From Mycolicibacter engbaekii (GTDB lineage Bacteria > Actinomycetota > Actinomycetes > Mycobacteriales > Mycobacteriaceae), in contig NZ_LQOT01000044.1 in NCBI RefSeq assembly GCF_002101585.1, positions 44,963 to 108,962 of the forward strand: a DNA stretch of 64,000 nt, read 5' to 3'. Positions within the stretch are counted from its first letter, which is position 1. Every line of letters begins with the position of its first letter. The position numbers and the translations under genes were made by a program. A model generated the notes under the pieces. That model had not been told where the DNA came from, made no database searches, and saw nothing but the letters and a program-made list of their open reading frames with translations. Positions 57,556 through 64,000 of the stretch are shown piece after piece.

Positions 57556-58194
57556 CTAGGGCTGTGCGGGTGGCTGCCCGGACGCCGGGTGCAGCAACCC
57601 CTGCAGCGCGACCGTGCTCAATCGCCGGGCGTGATCCTCGGTGAGCGGGCAATGGCCGGTCATGCGGCGAAAGATCAGCGGCCCGAACAGCAGATCGATG
57701 ACGTCGTCGATGTCGGTATCGGCGTCGACGTCGCCGCGGGCGACGCCGCGCTGCCACAGTTCGGTGATCGCGGCCCGGCGGCCGTCGAGGAAGTACTCGC
57801 GGAAATAGGCTGCCCCCGCTGCGTCGTCGACGCACGCGGCGAGCAGCTGCGCGAACACCTCGCCCCGGCGGCTCGCGTAGAACGCCGAGACCCGCACCAC
57901 CTGCTGCGTGAGGTCGCCGACGGTGCTGCCGGTGTCCGGCAGGGGCAGCTCCTGGGCCATCATCGCGCCGAAAGCCTCGGCTGCCACCGCTGTTCGTGAC
58001 GGCCAGTGCTTATAGATGGTGGCCTTGCTGGCCCCGGAGCGGGCGGCTAGCGCGTCGACCGTCGTCGCGGTGTACCCGCCCTCGTCGAGCAGTTGGGCCG
58101 CAGCGTCCAGGATGGCTTGGTGGATGCGGTCGCTGCGGGGACCGGTCGGCCGGACGAAGGTGGGCTCGCCGGGCCCGCCTGCCTCAGGCGGCAT
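57556..58194 (-). CDS. TetR-family transcriptional regulator
   Basis: A 212-residue regulator. The helix-turn-helix is at about 22-68 (IHQAILDAAAQLLDEGGYTATTVDALAARSGASKATIYKHWPSR), followed by a TetR_C domain. The ATG at 58194 overlaps the end of the upstream SDR gene by 11 nt, so the two are co-transcribed. The operator candidate at 59046-59065 lies ahead of the pair. It is convergent with the DapA-like gene, which ends immediately before it. Confidence 0.92.
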   Translation of the reverse strand: MPPEAGGPGEPTFVRPTGPRSDRIHQAILDAAAQLLDEGGYTATTVDALAARSGASKATIYKHWPSRTAVAAEAFGAMMAQELPLPDTGSTVGDLTQQVVRVSAFYASRRGEVFAQLLAACVDDAAGAAYFREYFLDGRRAAITELWQRGVARGDVDADTDIDDVIDLLFGPLIFRRMTGHCPLTEDHARRLSTVALQGLLHPASGQPPAQP

Positions 58195-59023
58195 CGTCGA
58201 AGTCGGTCGATGCCGAGACGCTGCGCCACTGGGCCAACTCGGCCCGCACGTGGTCGAGCTTGGCCTCGACGGCTGCGATGGTGTCGTTGCCCAGCAGCAG
58301 TCGCACCGGAGGGCGCTCGGACTCGACCACGTCGATGATGGCCGCGGCCGCCTTGGCCGGGTCGCCCGGCTGGTCGTGGTTGCGCTGATCCGCCGTGACG
58401 CGCATCTGGCCGGCGGGGCCGGTGGTGTAGTCGTCGATGGTGTTCTGCTGGATCTGCAGGCTCGACGAGTCGAGGAAGTCGGTGCGGAAGTAGCCGGGTT
58501 CGACCACCATTGCGTGGATTCCCAGGGGTTGCAGTTCGGCATGCAGGGCCTCGGAGAGTGCCTCAACGGCGAATTTCGTGGAGGCATACACGCCCCAACC
58601 CGGTGAGCTGACGAACCCGCCCACCGAGGAGATGTTGACGATGGTGCCCGACCGTTGGGCCCGCAGCACCGGCGTGACCGCGCGCGTGACGGTCAACAGG
58701 CCGAACACATTGGTCTCGTAGACCGCCCGCACCTCGGCGTCGGTGGCCTCCTCGACCGCGCCCAGCAGGCCGCGGCCGGCGTTGTTGATCAGAACGTCGA
58801 TGCGCCCGAAGCGCTGCACCGCGGCTTGGACGGCTTCGCGGGCCTGCGCCTCGTCGGTGACGTCGAGCGCGACGGCGAGCAGATCCGGGTTCTCGCCGAG
58901 GGCGTCGGTGACCGCCGCCGCGCTGCGTGCGGTCGCGACCACCTGGTGGCCGCGCTGCAGCAGATCGCGGGCGATCTGCAGGCCGAAGCCCCGGGATGCT
59001 CCGGTGATGAACCAGACGCTCAT
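58184..59023 (-). CDS. Short-chain dehydrogenase/reductase
   Basis: A 279-residue SDR. The cofactor motif TGASRGFG is at about 7-14, NNAGRG near 84, and the catalytic Ser near 136 with YASTKFA (Tyr149, Lys153). The acidic/basic pattern after the first strand (ATARSA) suggests NADP(H). The ATG at 59023, after GGAG, is preferred over a GTG at 59035. Substrate unknown. Co-transcribed with the TetR gene. Confidence 0.92.
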   Translation of the reverse strand: MSVWFITGASRGFGLQIARDLLQRGHQVVATARSAAAVTDALGENPDLLAVALDVTDEAQAREAVQAAVQRFGRIDVLINNAGRGLLGAVEEATDAEVRAVYETNVFGLLTVTRAVTPVLRAQRSGTIVNISSVGGFVSSPGWGVYASTKFAVEALSEALHAELQPLGIHAMVVEPGYFRTDFLDSSSLQIQQNTIDDYTTGPAGQMRVTADQRNHDQPGDPAKAAAAIIDVVESERPPVRLLLGNDTIAAVEAKLDHVRAELAQWRSVSASTDFDDAA

Positions 59024-59045
59024 GTTTGCCACCACTCCGTCGAAG

Positions 59046-59065
59046 TAAACTGTACGGATAGTTTA
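59046..59065 (-). promoter_or_regulatory. Candidate TetR operator upstream of SDR-tetR pair
   Basis: TAAACTGTACGGATAGTTTA has perfect 6-bp TAAACT/AGTTTA ends with an 8-bp centre and lies 22 bp upstream of the SDR start. Its size and position fit an autoregulatory TetR site. Confidence 0.6.
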
Positions 59066-59241
59066 GATCTGTGCGGGTCGGTGGCGCAAGGGGTGGGGAG
59101 TCAGGATTTACGGCGGAGGTGCCTGGCGCTCCGCCGGATCACTGAGCGCGCGCTGGCAACAGCGCCACGACCTCGCCAGAGTTCATTTGCTGTTGCAAAG
59201 GCAAAACATAGATGACACATAACGTCATTACCGTTCGCCCT

Positions 59242-59742
59242 ATGAAAATCGGCATAACAGCGATATTGCTTGCTGCCGCGCTCACGGGCGTGGCCACACC
59301 GGTGACAGCATCTGCGGCTTGCGGAGACCCCGGCGACGCGCCGTGCACGGGCCCCGCTCCCACCCCTGACGAGGTACTCGGGGTGATGGCGGAGTTGACC
59401 GATGCGAACATTCCCGCCCTCAACAAGTCCAATATCGTCACGCCCGGGTTCAGCCCCGCCGAAGCGCAGACGATCGATCAGCGCCTGAGGGAGACCCAGG
59501 ACGCCGGGCTGCTGCCGTACCACTTCGTGGTCAGCAACATCCAGCCCGCGCCGGACAACTTCGCCGGAGCGACTGTCACCTCCGTGGGGGGCTTTCACGA
59601 AGAGAGCGCGCCGGAGTCCATCGTGCTGTCCAACCAGGGCGGGCGGTGGCTGATCACCCACGACACCGCGGTGACCGTGCTCGAGCACTTCTGGCACAAC
59701 GCCAACCGCCCCTTTGTCCCGATCGTTCCGTGGGTGAAGTGA
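59242..59742 (+). CDS. Secreted MTB12-like low-molecular-weight antigen family protein
   Basis: A 166-residue exported protein. The signal peptide is at about 1-24 (KIGITAILLAAALTGVATPVTA), followed by a CGDPGDAPC segment. The body resembles the MTB12/CFP-2 family: PTPDEVLGVMAELTDANIPALNKSNIV, LPYHFVVSNIQPA, and IVLSNQGGRWLITHDTA. Function is unknown; relatives are abundant culture-filtrate antigens. The ATG at 59242 gives a clean signal peptide. Confidence 0.83.
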   Translation: MKIGITAILLAAALTGVATPVTASAACGDPGDAPCTGPAPTPDEVLGVMAELTDANIPALNKSNIVTPGFSPAEAQTIDQRLRETQDAGLLPYHFVVSNIQPAPDNFAGATVTSVGGFHEESAPESIVLSNQGGRWLITHDTAVTVLEHFWHNANRPFVPIVPWVK

Positions 59743-59951
59743 GCCGGTTTCCGGATGATTGTTCGCGGGCGCCCGACCGTGACATGCGGGACTACTTGGC
59801 GCCCCCTGATGACGCGGGCCCGGCCCTGAGCCGGGCCGGCGTCCGGGGCCGTCAGCGCGCGTTGTGGCTGCCGTGTGCCTGGGGTGTCATCGACGACCGG
59901 TGATGTGTTCGGCCACCGCACGTGTCGGTGCCCGCGGATAGCCTCGCGGCC

Positions 59952-60239
59952 ATGACCAGCACCGGCAACCCGTGGGCAGCGAGGTCTCCAGCGGGGGTGT
60001 CCTGGGCGCTGATTGTCGCCGCCTGGGCCGTCTTCGGCGCCGCGCTCGGGGCCGCGCCAGCCGACGCCGCCCCGCGCTGCCTGTTTCAGGGCGACTGGAA
60101 CTGTGAAGGCACCCCGCCCTACCACGGGCCGCTCCTGCCGACCTGGAACACGCCCGGAACCTACGGCGGCTGGACCACCAACCCGGTCGAATGCGATCTC
60201 GTGACCAGGCAATGCCGGCAGGTCACTACCGCGCCCTGA
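59952..60239 (+). CDS. Small secreted CDGP-like protein
   Basis: A 95-residue exported protein. The hydrophobic signal peptide is at about 16-39, cleaved after ADA. A short Cys/Trp-rich mature part follows (CLFQGDWNCEGTPPYHGPL, CDLVTRQCRQV) with four cysteines that could form two disulfides. Similar small proteins occur across actinobacteria. Function unknown. Confidence 0.75.
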   Translation: MTSTGNPWAARSPAGVSWALIVAAWAVFGAALGAAPADAAPRCLFQGDWNCEGTPPYHGPLLPTWNTPGTYGGWTTNPVECDLVTRQCRQVTTAP

Positions 60240-60358
60240 TTTGTGGGCGGCGGGCGCGGCCCACCGCATTTCGGCCCTCCTCCCACGCGGTTGGCCAGCC
60301 GAGGATGGCGTCCGCGAACTGCGGAGCACGCAGTCCCGTCCAAACCTATGCTGCCCAC

Positions 60359-63300
60359 ATGAGCGGGTTTCAGGTGTCGCAGCCGCCGGATCTTCCCGGT
60401 ATCCCCTCGGCTGAAGGGCCCCTGCCCGGCCCGGATCGATTGGTCGGGCGCCCTCGCGCGTTGGGGGTGGACCTGCTGGGTGAATTGCACGGCCCGCTTT
60501 TCTACGCGGACTTCAACGGCGGCGTCAGGAAGCTCTACGCGTGTTCGCCGGAGCTCGTTGCCGAGCTCTGCGACGAGAGCCGCTTCGCCAAGAACCTCAC
60601 GGCAACCCTCGCCCGAGTCAGGCCGTTGGCCGGTGACGGCCTGTTCACGGCATACCACGGCGAACCGAACTGGCAGCGAGCCCACGACGTCCTGTTACCG
60701 GGCTTCAGCTACGCGGGATTACGCGCGTATCACGCTGCGATGCTGGACATCAACTGCAAGATGATCGAGCGGTGGGACGCCAGCGCCGGAGTCGGGCCGG
60801 TGGATGTGTCGAACGACTTGCAGAAGCTGGCCATGGACACTGTGGCGCTCGCGGGATTCGGTTCGCGGTTCGACTCTTTCGACTGCCCCGGCCTGGCTCC
60901 GATCCCGCAGAGTTTCACAACCGCACTGGGGGAGCTGATATCGGCCGAGCCGACGCCGGTGTTCACCGAAGAATTGGCGACTCTGCACACGTTCATCGAC
61001 GGACTCCTAGCAGAGCACCGATCCGGCGACACGGAGTTTCACGACTTGCTGGCGCTGATGCTGCAGCAGGATTCGGACGGCAGACCAGTGCTGGAAACGG
61101 AGAATATCCGCAATCAGATCCTCACTTTCCTGATCGCCGGTCAGCTCACCACGTCGGAGTTGATGCCCAACGCGCTGTACAACCTCGTCAGTGATCCGGC
61201 GGTGCTGCATCGGGTGCAGGCCGAGGTGGATGCCGTGTTCGGGACCGAAGACGACTACCTGCCCGACTACGACGACATCGGCAAGCTGGCCTACCTGCGG
61301 CAGGTTATCGAGGAAACCCTGCGCTTATCCCCGCCGGTGCTGCATTTCGATCGAATGGCCCTGGAAGACACCGTGATCGGTGGCAAATATCCGATTCGGC
61401 GCGGCGAGGCGGTCACAGTGCTCACCGGCGCGCTGCACCGCCAGCCGCAATGGGGAGACAACGTCGAGCTCTTCGATCCCGACCGCTTCGCTCCCGAACG
61501 TTCGGCGGCCCGTCCCGCCGCGTTGTTCAAACCATTCGGAACCGGCGCACGATCATGCATCGGCCGGCAGTTCGCGCTGCATGAGGCGGCCATGGCACTG
61601 GCCCGGATCGTCCACCGCTACCGCCTCCTCGACACGCACCACTATGTGCCGCAGTGGGAGGCTCCGACCAGCCGCCGGCCGGTCGGATTCTCACTCGATG
61701 TCCTGCGGCGCACACCGCAGGACCGCCGCACCGCCGCACCGAACATCGAGGCCGCTGCCGGACAGGATCCAGCGCGGCACTCGACGGCGATAATGGCCGG
61801 CACCAGGCTGGCCATCTTGCACGGCTCCAACCTGGGTACCTGCCGCGCGCTGGCCCGGCAATTCGCCGACGATGCCACCGCTCTGGGTTGTGTGGCGACC
61901 GTCGCGCCACTCGACGATGCCGCCGGCGGCCTCCCCGAAGCCGAGGCCGTCATGATCGTCGCGTCCTCCTACAACGGTCAGCCGACCGACGACGCGCGCG
62001 AGTTCCTCGCCTGGCTGCTCGCAGAGGATGCCACGCTGAGTCCGGCACCCAACGTCGCGGTTCTCGGCGTGGGTGACCACAACTGGGCCGACACCTACCA
62101 GGCGATCCCGCAGCGCATCGATGAGCGCCTCGGCGAGCTGGGGGCCAACCGATTGGTCGCGCGGGCGGCGGCCGACACCTCGGGGGATATGGTCGGCACG
62201 ATCGAGGAATTCGCCGCCGCACTGTGGTCATCGTTGGCCGAACACTTCGGCGACCCCGACGCCGCGCCTCTCACCGATGATGCGGCCGAGCCGCTCTACG
62301 AGTTGCGCCAGATCGTCGGCCCGGTGACGGCGGCGATGGACGCTCGGTCGGCGGTGATCCCGATGACCGTCGCCGGGAACACCCAGCTGGTCAGTCCCGG
62401 GCTGGGTCAGGCCAAAGCCAATGTCCACGTCGACCTTCCGGATGGCGTCGACTATCAAACCGGCGATCACCTCACGGTGATGGCCGACAACCCACCTGAG
62501 GCTGTCGACGCCGCCTTGGCCCAGCTCGGCATTGACCCCGGACTGCGGCTGTCGATCAATCCTCGGCGCAGCTCTCGGCGGCTCATCGCGCTGGATCGAG
62601 AGGTCAGCGCACGAGAACTGCTCACGCACTTCGTCGAATTGCAGAAACCACTGACGAGCAGTCAATTACGCCGTCTTGCAGCGGCCAACACCAACCCTGC
62701 GGAGCGCCAGCGGCTCACCGAACTCGCCGAAGACCCCGATGGGTGCCCGCTCAGCGTGCTGCAGTGCCTCGACGAATATCCGGCTTGCGTTCTCACCGGT
62801 GCCGAACTGCTCGAACTGCTCGACCCCATGGTGCCCCGGCACTATTCGATCGCGTCGTCGTCACGGCTGTCACCCCGCACGGTGGGATTGATCGTCAGCG
62901 TGCTGGATGCGCCGGCCCGTTCCGGTCGCGGATCGTTCAAAGGTGTCGCGTCCAACTACCTCGCGACAGTCCAACCCGGACAGGTGATCCGGGCCCGCGT
63001 GGACCCGGCCCGCCAGGCGTTCCGGGCCGGTGCCGATCCGGCCAAGAACGTAATCCTGGTCAGCGCCGGGAGCGGCGTCGCACCCTTCTGCGGTTTCCTC
63101 GGTGACCGGCTGGCCGCACAGAGCGCCGGAGCCCCCGTAGAGCCTGCGTTGTGCTTCTTCGGGGTCCGTGACCCGCAAGTCGATTACATCTTCCGAGACA
63201 AGTTCGAGCAGGCCGAGGCCATCGGGATCGTGCAGATGCGCCCCGCCTTCTCCCGCGCGCCGCAGGACGGGGTCCGCTATGTGCAGGATCGCATCGCCGC

Positions 63301-63514
63301 CGACGCCGACGACGTGTGGGACCTGTTGGGCGATCCGGCCAAGGACACCCACGTCTATGTGTGCGGCGACGGCGCGCGGATGGCGCCGGCGGTGCGCGGG
63401 GCTTTCCTTGACATTTACCGGGCGCGTACGGGCGCCGACGACGGTCAGGCCCGTGACTGGTTGAACGGTCTCATCGAATCCGACCACTACGTCGAGGACG
63501 TGTGGGCCGGGTGA
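60359..63514 (+). CDS. Self-sufficient cytochrome P450-NADPH reductase fusion, CYP102-like
   Basis: A 1,051-residue fusion with the architecture of P450 BM3 (1,049). The heme domain has EETLR near 320 and the heme-ligand FGTGARSCIG near 393-402. The FMN domain begins at ILHGSNLGTCRALARQF near 485. FAD and NADPH motifs follow: PRHYSIASS near 823, SAGSGVAPF near 902, CFFGVRD near 930, and a C-terminal DVWAG. The I-helix reads AGQLTT (residues 260-265), so Leu263 replaces the conserved acid while Thr264 is kept. Fatty-acid hydroxylation is the family activity; substrate here unknown. Confidence 0.93.
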   Translation: MSGFQVSQPPDLPGIPSAEGPLPGPDRLVGRPRALGVDLLGELHGPLFYADFNGGVRKLYACSPELVAELCDESRFAKNLTATLARVRPLAGDGLFTAYHGEPNWQRAHDVLLPGFSYAGLRAYHAAMLDINCKMIERWDASAGVGPVDVSNDLQKLAMDTVALAGFGSRFDSFDCPGLAPIPQSFTTALGELISAEPTPVFTEELATLHTFIDGLLAEHRSGDTEFHDLLALMLQQDSDGRPVLETENIRNQILTFLIAGQLTTSELMPNALYNLVSDPAVLHRVQAEVDAVFGTEDDYLPDYDDIGKLAYLRQVIEETLRLSPPVLHFDRMALEDTVIGGKYPIRRGEAVTVLTGALHRQPQWGDNVELFDPDRFAPERSAARPAALFKPFGTGARSCIGRQFALHEAAMALARIVHRYRLLDTHHYVPQWEAPTSRRPVGFSLDVLRRTPQDRRTAAPNIEAAAGQDPARHSTAIMAGTRLAILHGSNLGTCRALARQFADDATALGCVATVAPLDDAAGGLPEAEAVMIVASSYNGQPTDDAREFLAWLLAEDATLSPAPNVAVLGVGDHNWADTYQAIPQRIDERLGELGANRLVARAAADTSGDMVGTIEEFAAALWSSLAEHFGDPDAAPLTDDAAEPLYELRQIVGPVTAAMDARSAVIPMTVAGNTQLVSPGLGQAKANVHVDLPDGVDYQTGDHLTVMADNPPEAVDAALAQLGIDPGLRLSINPRRSSRRLIALDREVSARELLTHFVELQKPLTSSQLRRLAAANTNPAERQRLTELAEDPDGCPLSVLQCLDEYPACVLTGAELLELLDPMVPRHYSIASSSRLSPRTVGLIVSVLDAPARSGRGSFKGVASNYLATVQPGQVIRARVDPARQAFRAGADPAKNVILVSAGSGVAPFCGFLGDRLAAQSAGAPVEPALCFFGVRDPQVDYIFRDKFEQAEAIGIVQMRPAFSRAPQDGVRYVQDRIAADADDVWDLLGDPAKDTHVYVCGDGARMAPAVRGAFLDIYRARTGADDGQARDWLNGLIESDHYVEDVWAG

Positions 63515-63632
63515 AATTGCTGGGTCCCTGGCAGCAGAACGGAAGCACCACCGGCGACCAAGCATCAAAACCAGGAAACGGATTGACGGTCACGCGGCGG
63601 TCGTACAGATGCCTTGCTCAGCTTGGGTTTGT

Positions 63633-63673
63633 TGGAGCCGAAAACGGGAATCGAACCCGCGTATTCAGCTTGG
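63633..63673 (-). other. tRNA 3'-end remnant, candidate attachment site
   Basis: On the minus strand the sequence ends GCGGGTTCGATTCCCGT (a T-arm with a 7-nt loop and 5-bp stem), then TTTCGGC, T and CCA. No matching 5' acceptor strand (GCCGAAA-like) and no anticodon arm lie where a complete tRNA would need them, so only about 40 nt are present. Integrases commonly use this part of tRNA genes, leaving such a fragment at one end of an island. Confidence 0.55.
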
Positions 63674-64000
63674 ACATTATTTCCATGGCCGAACGGGTGT
63701 TCGCATAGGTGGAGCTAGAGGCTGTTTTGCCCTACCGCAGTTGAAGTTCTAGCAGCGCTTTTAGTGCGATTGGTGCTCGGCTGGGGTACGGCCCCGTGCG
63801 GGTGCAGTTCGGCTGGATACAAGGGACCAATAAGGGACGGCGCACGGGATGTGCACGTGTGTTCAATTATCTGGACTAAATCTCACCAAGTGGTCATGAC
63901 GGAGGTCGTGGGATCGCTATTCTGGATAGTGCCCCGTGGGGTGGTGGACTTCGGATCGGCGTGAGTCACGCGTGGTGATCAACGAGTCATGCTGGATGCT
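63674..64000. other. Non-coding stretch of lower GC at the window edge
   Basis: No convincing gene is seen here. GC content drops compared with the rest. There is a short tandem AAGGGAC...AAGGGAC near 63821-63838. Together with the tRNA fragment this may be the edge of an integrated element continuing to the right. Confidence 0.4.

Noticed and set aside
59646..59903. An 85-codon gene between the MTB12-like and CDGP-like genes.
   Set aside because: It starts inside the MTB12-like gene in another frame, has no ribosome binding site and no recognisable features.
63502..63708. A 68-codon protein ending the P450 region.
   Set aside because: It reads antisense through the tRNA fragment (the NGNRTRV stretch is typical of translated tRNA antisense) and has no other support.

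Overview
The window is from a non-tuberculous mycobacterium (Mycobacteriaceae). The evidence is high GC content, a complete ESX-3 type VII secretion locus with PE, PPE and Esx proteins, other PPE genes, DUF732 and MTB12-type secreted proteins, a GatD/MurT pair and many GTG starts with ATGA/GTGA overlaps. The species cannot be fixed from the sequence alone.

Layout. (1) 1-19,109 is a conserved core block: two cyclopropane-synthase-type lipid methyltransferases, a flavin monooxygenase, an FAD oxidoreductase, the Ami1 peptidoglycan amidase, a YbaB protein, recR, gatD/murT, a DnaQ-like exonuclease, leuA with a leader peptide and attenuator, ask-asd and a DUF4185 protein. From memory this matches M. 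tuberculosis Rv3720 to Rv3707c gene by gene, but inverted. An alkane hydroxylase module (PucR regulator, alkB, a rubA remnant, rubB) sits inside it. (2) 19,093-25,324 is a formate dehydrogenase locus: a membrane anchor, an iron-sulfur subunit, a catalytic subunit that is one gene read through an in-frame UGA as selenocysteine, and divergent fdhD. (3) 25,485-41,987 is ESX-3, preceded by a second, almost identical esxG-esxH pair and an Rv0281-like methyltransferase, with candidate Zur and IdeR boxes before eccA3. (4) 41,997-54,268 largely follows Rv0293c to Rv0315: an alpha/beta hydrolase, an amidohydrolase, BluB, membrane and cell-wall enzymes, two DUF732 proteins, two PPE-SVP proteins, a TetR regulator, a Pro/Thr-rich membrane protein and a GH16 glucanase. 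(5) 54,265-64,000 is accessory: an XRE-cupin regulator with a class II aldolase and a DapA-like lyase, an SDR/TetR pair, small secreted proteins, a self-sufficient P450-reductase fusion, and the 3' end of a tRNA that may mark an integration site.

Main observations: a selenocysteine UGA followed by a hairpin with the E. coli SECIS loop and spacing; a 629-bp esxGH duplication with three differences and identical proteins; a MycP3 that has lost the subtilase nucleophile serine and the oxyanion asparagine, suggesting a pseudoprotease; a junction that fits an inversion spanning the replication origin, with the fdh locus at the breakpoint; an 18-codon rubA relic that keeps alkB and rubB translationally linked; and a P450 fusion with leucine in place of the I-helix acid.

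Gene names taken from M. tuberculosis rest on recalled gene order and protein features; no database search was run.
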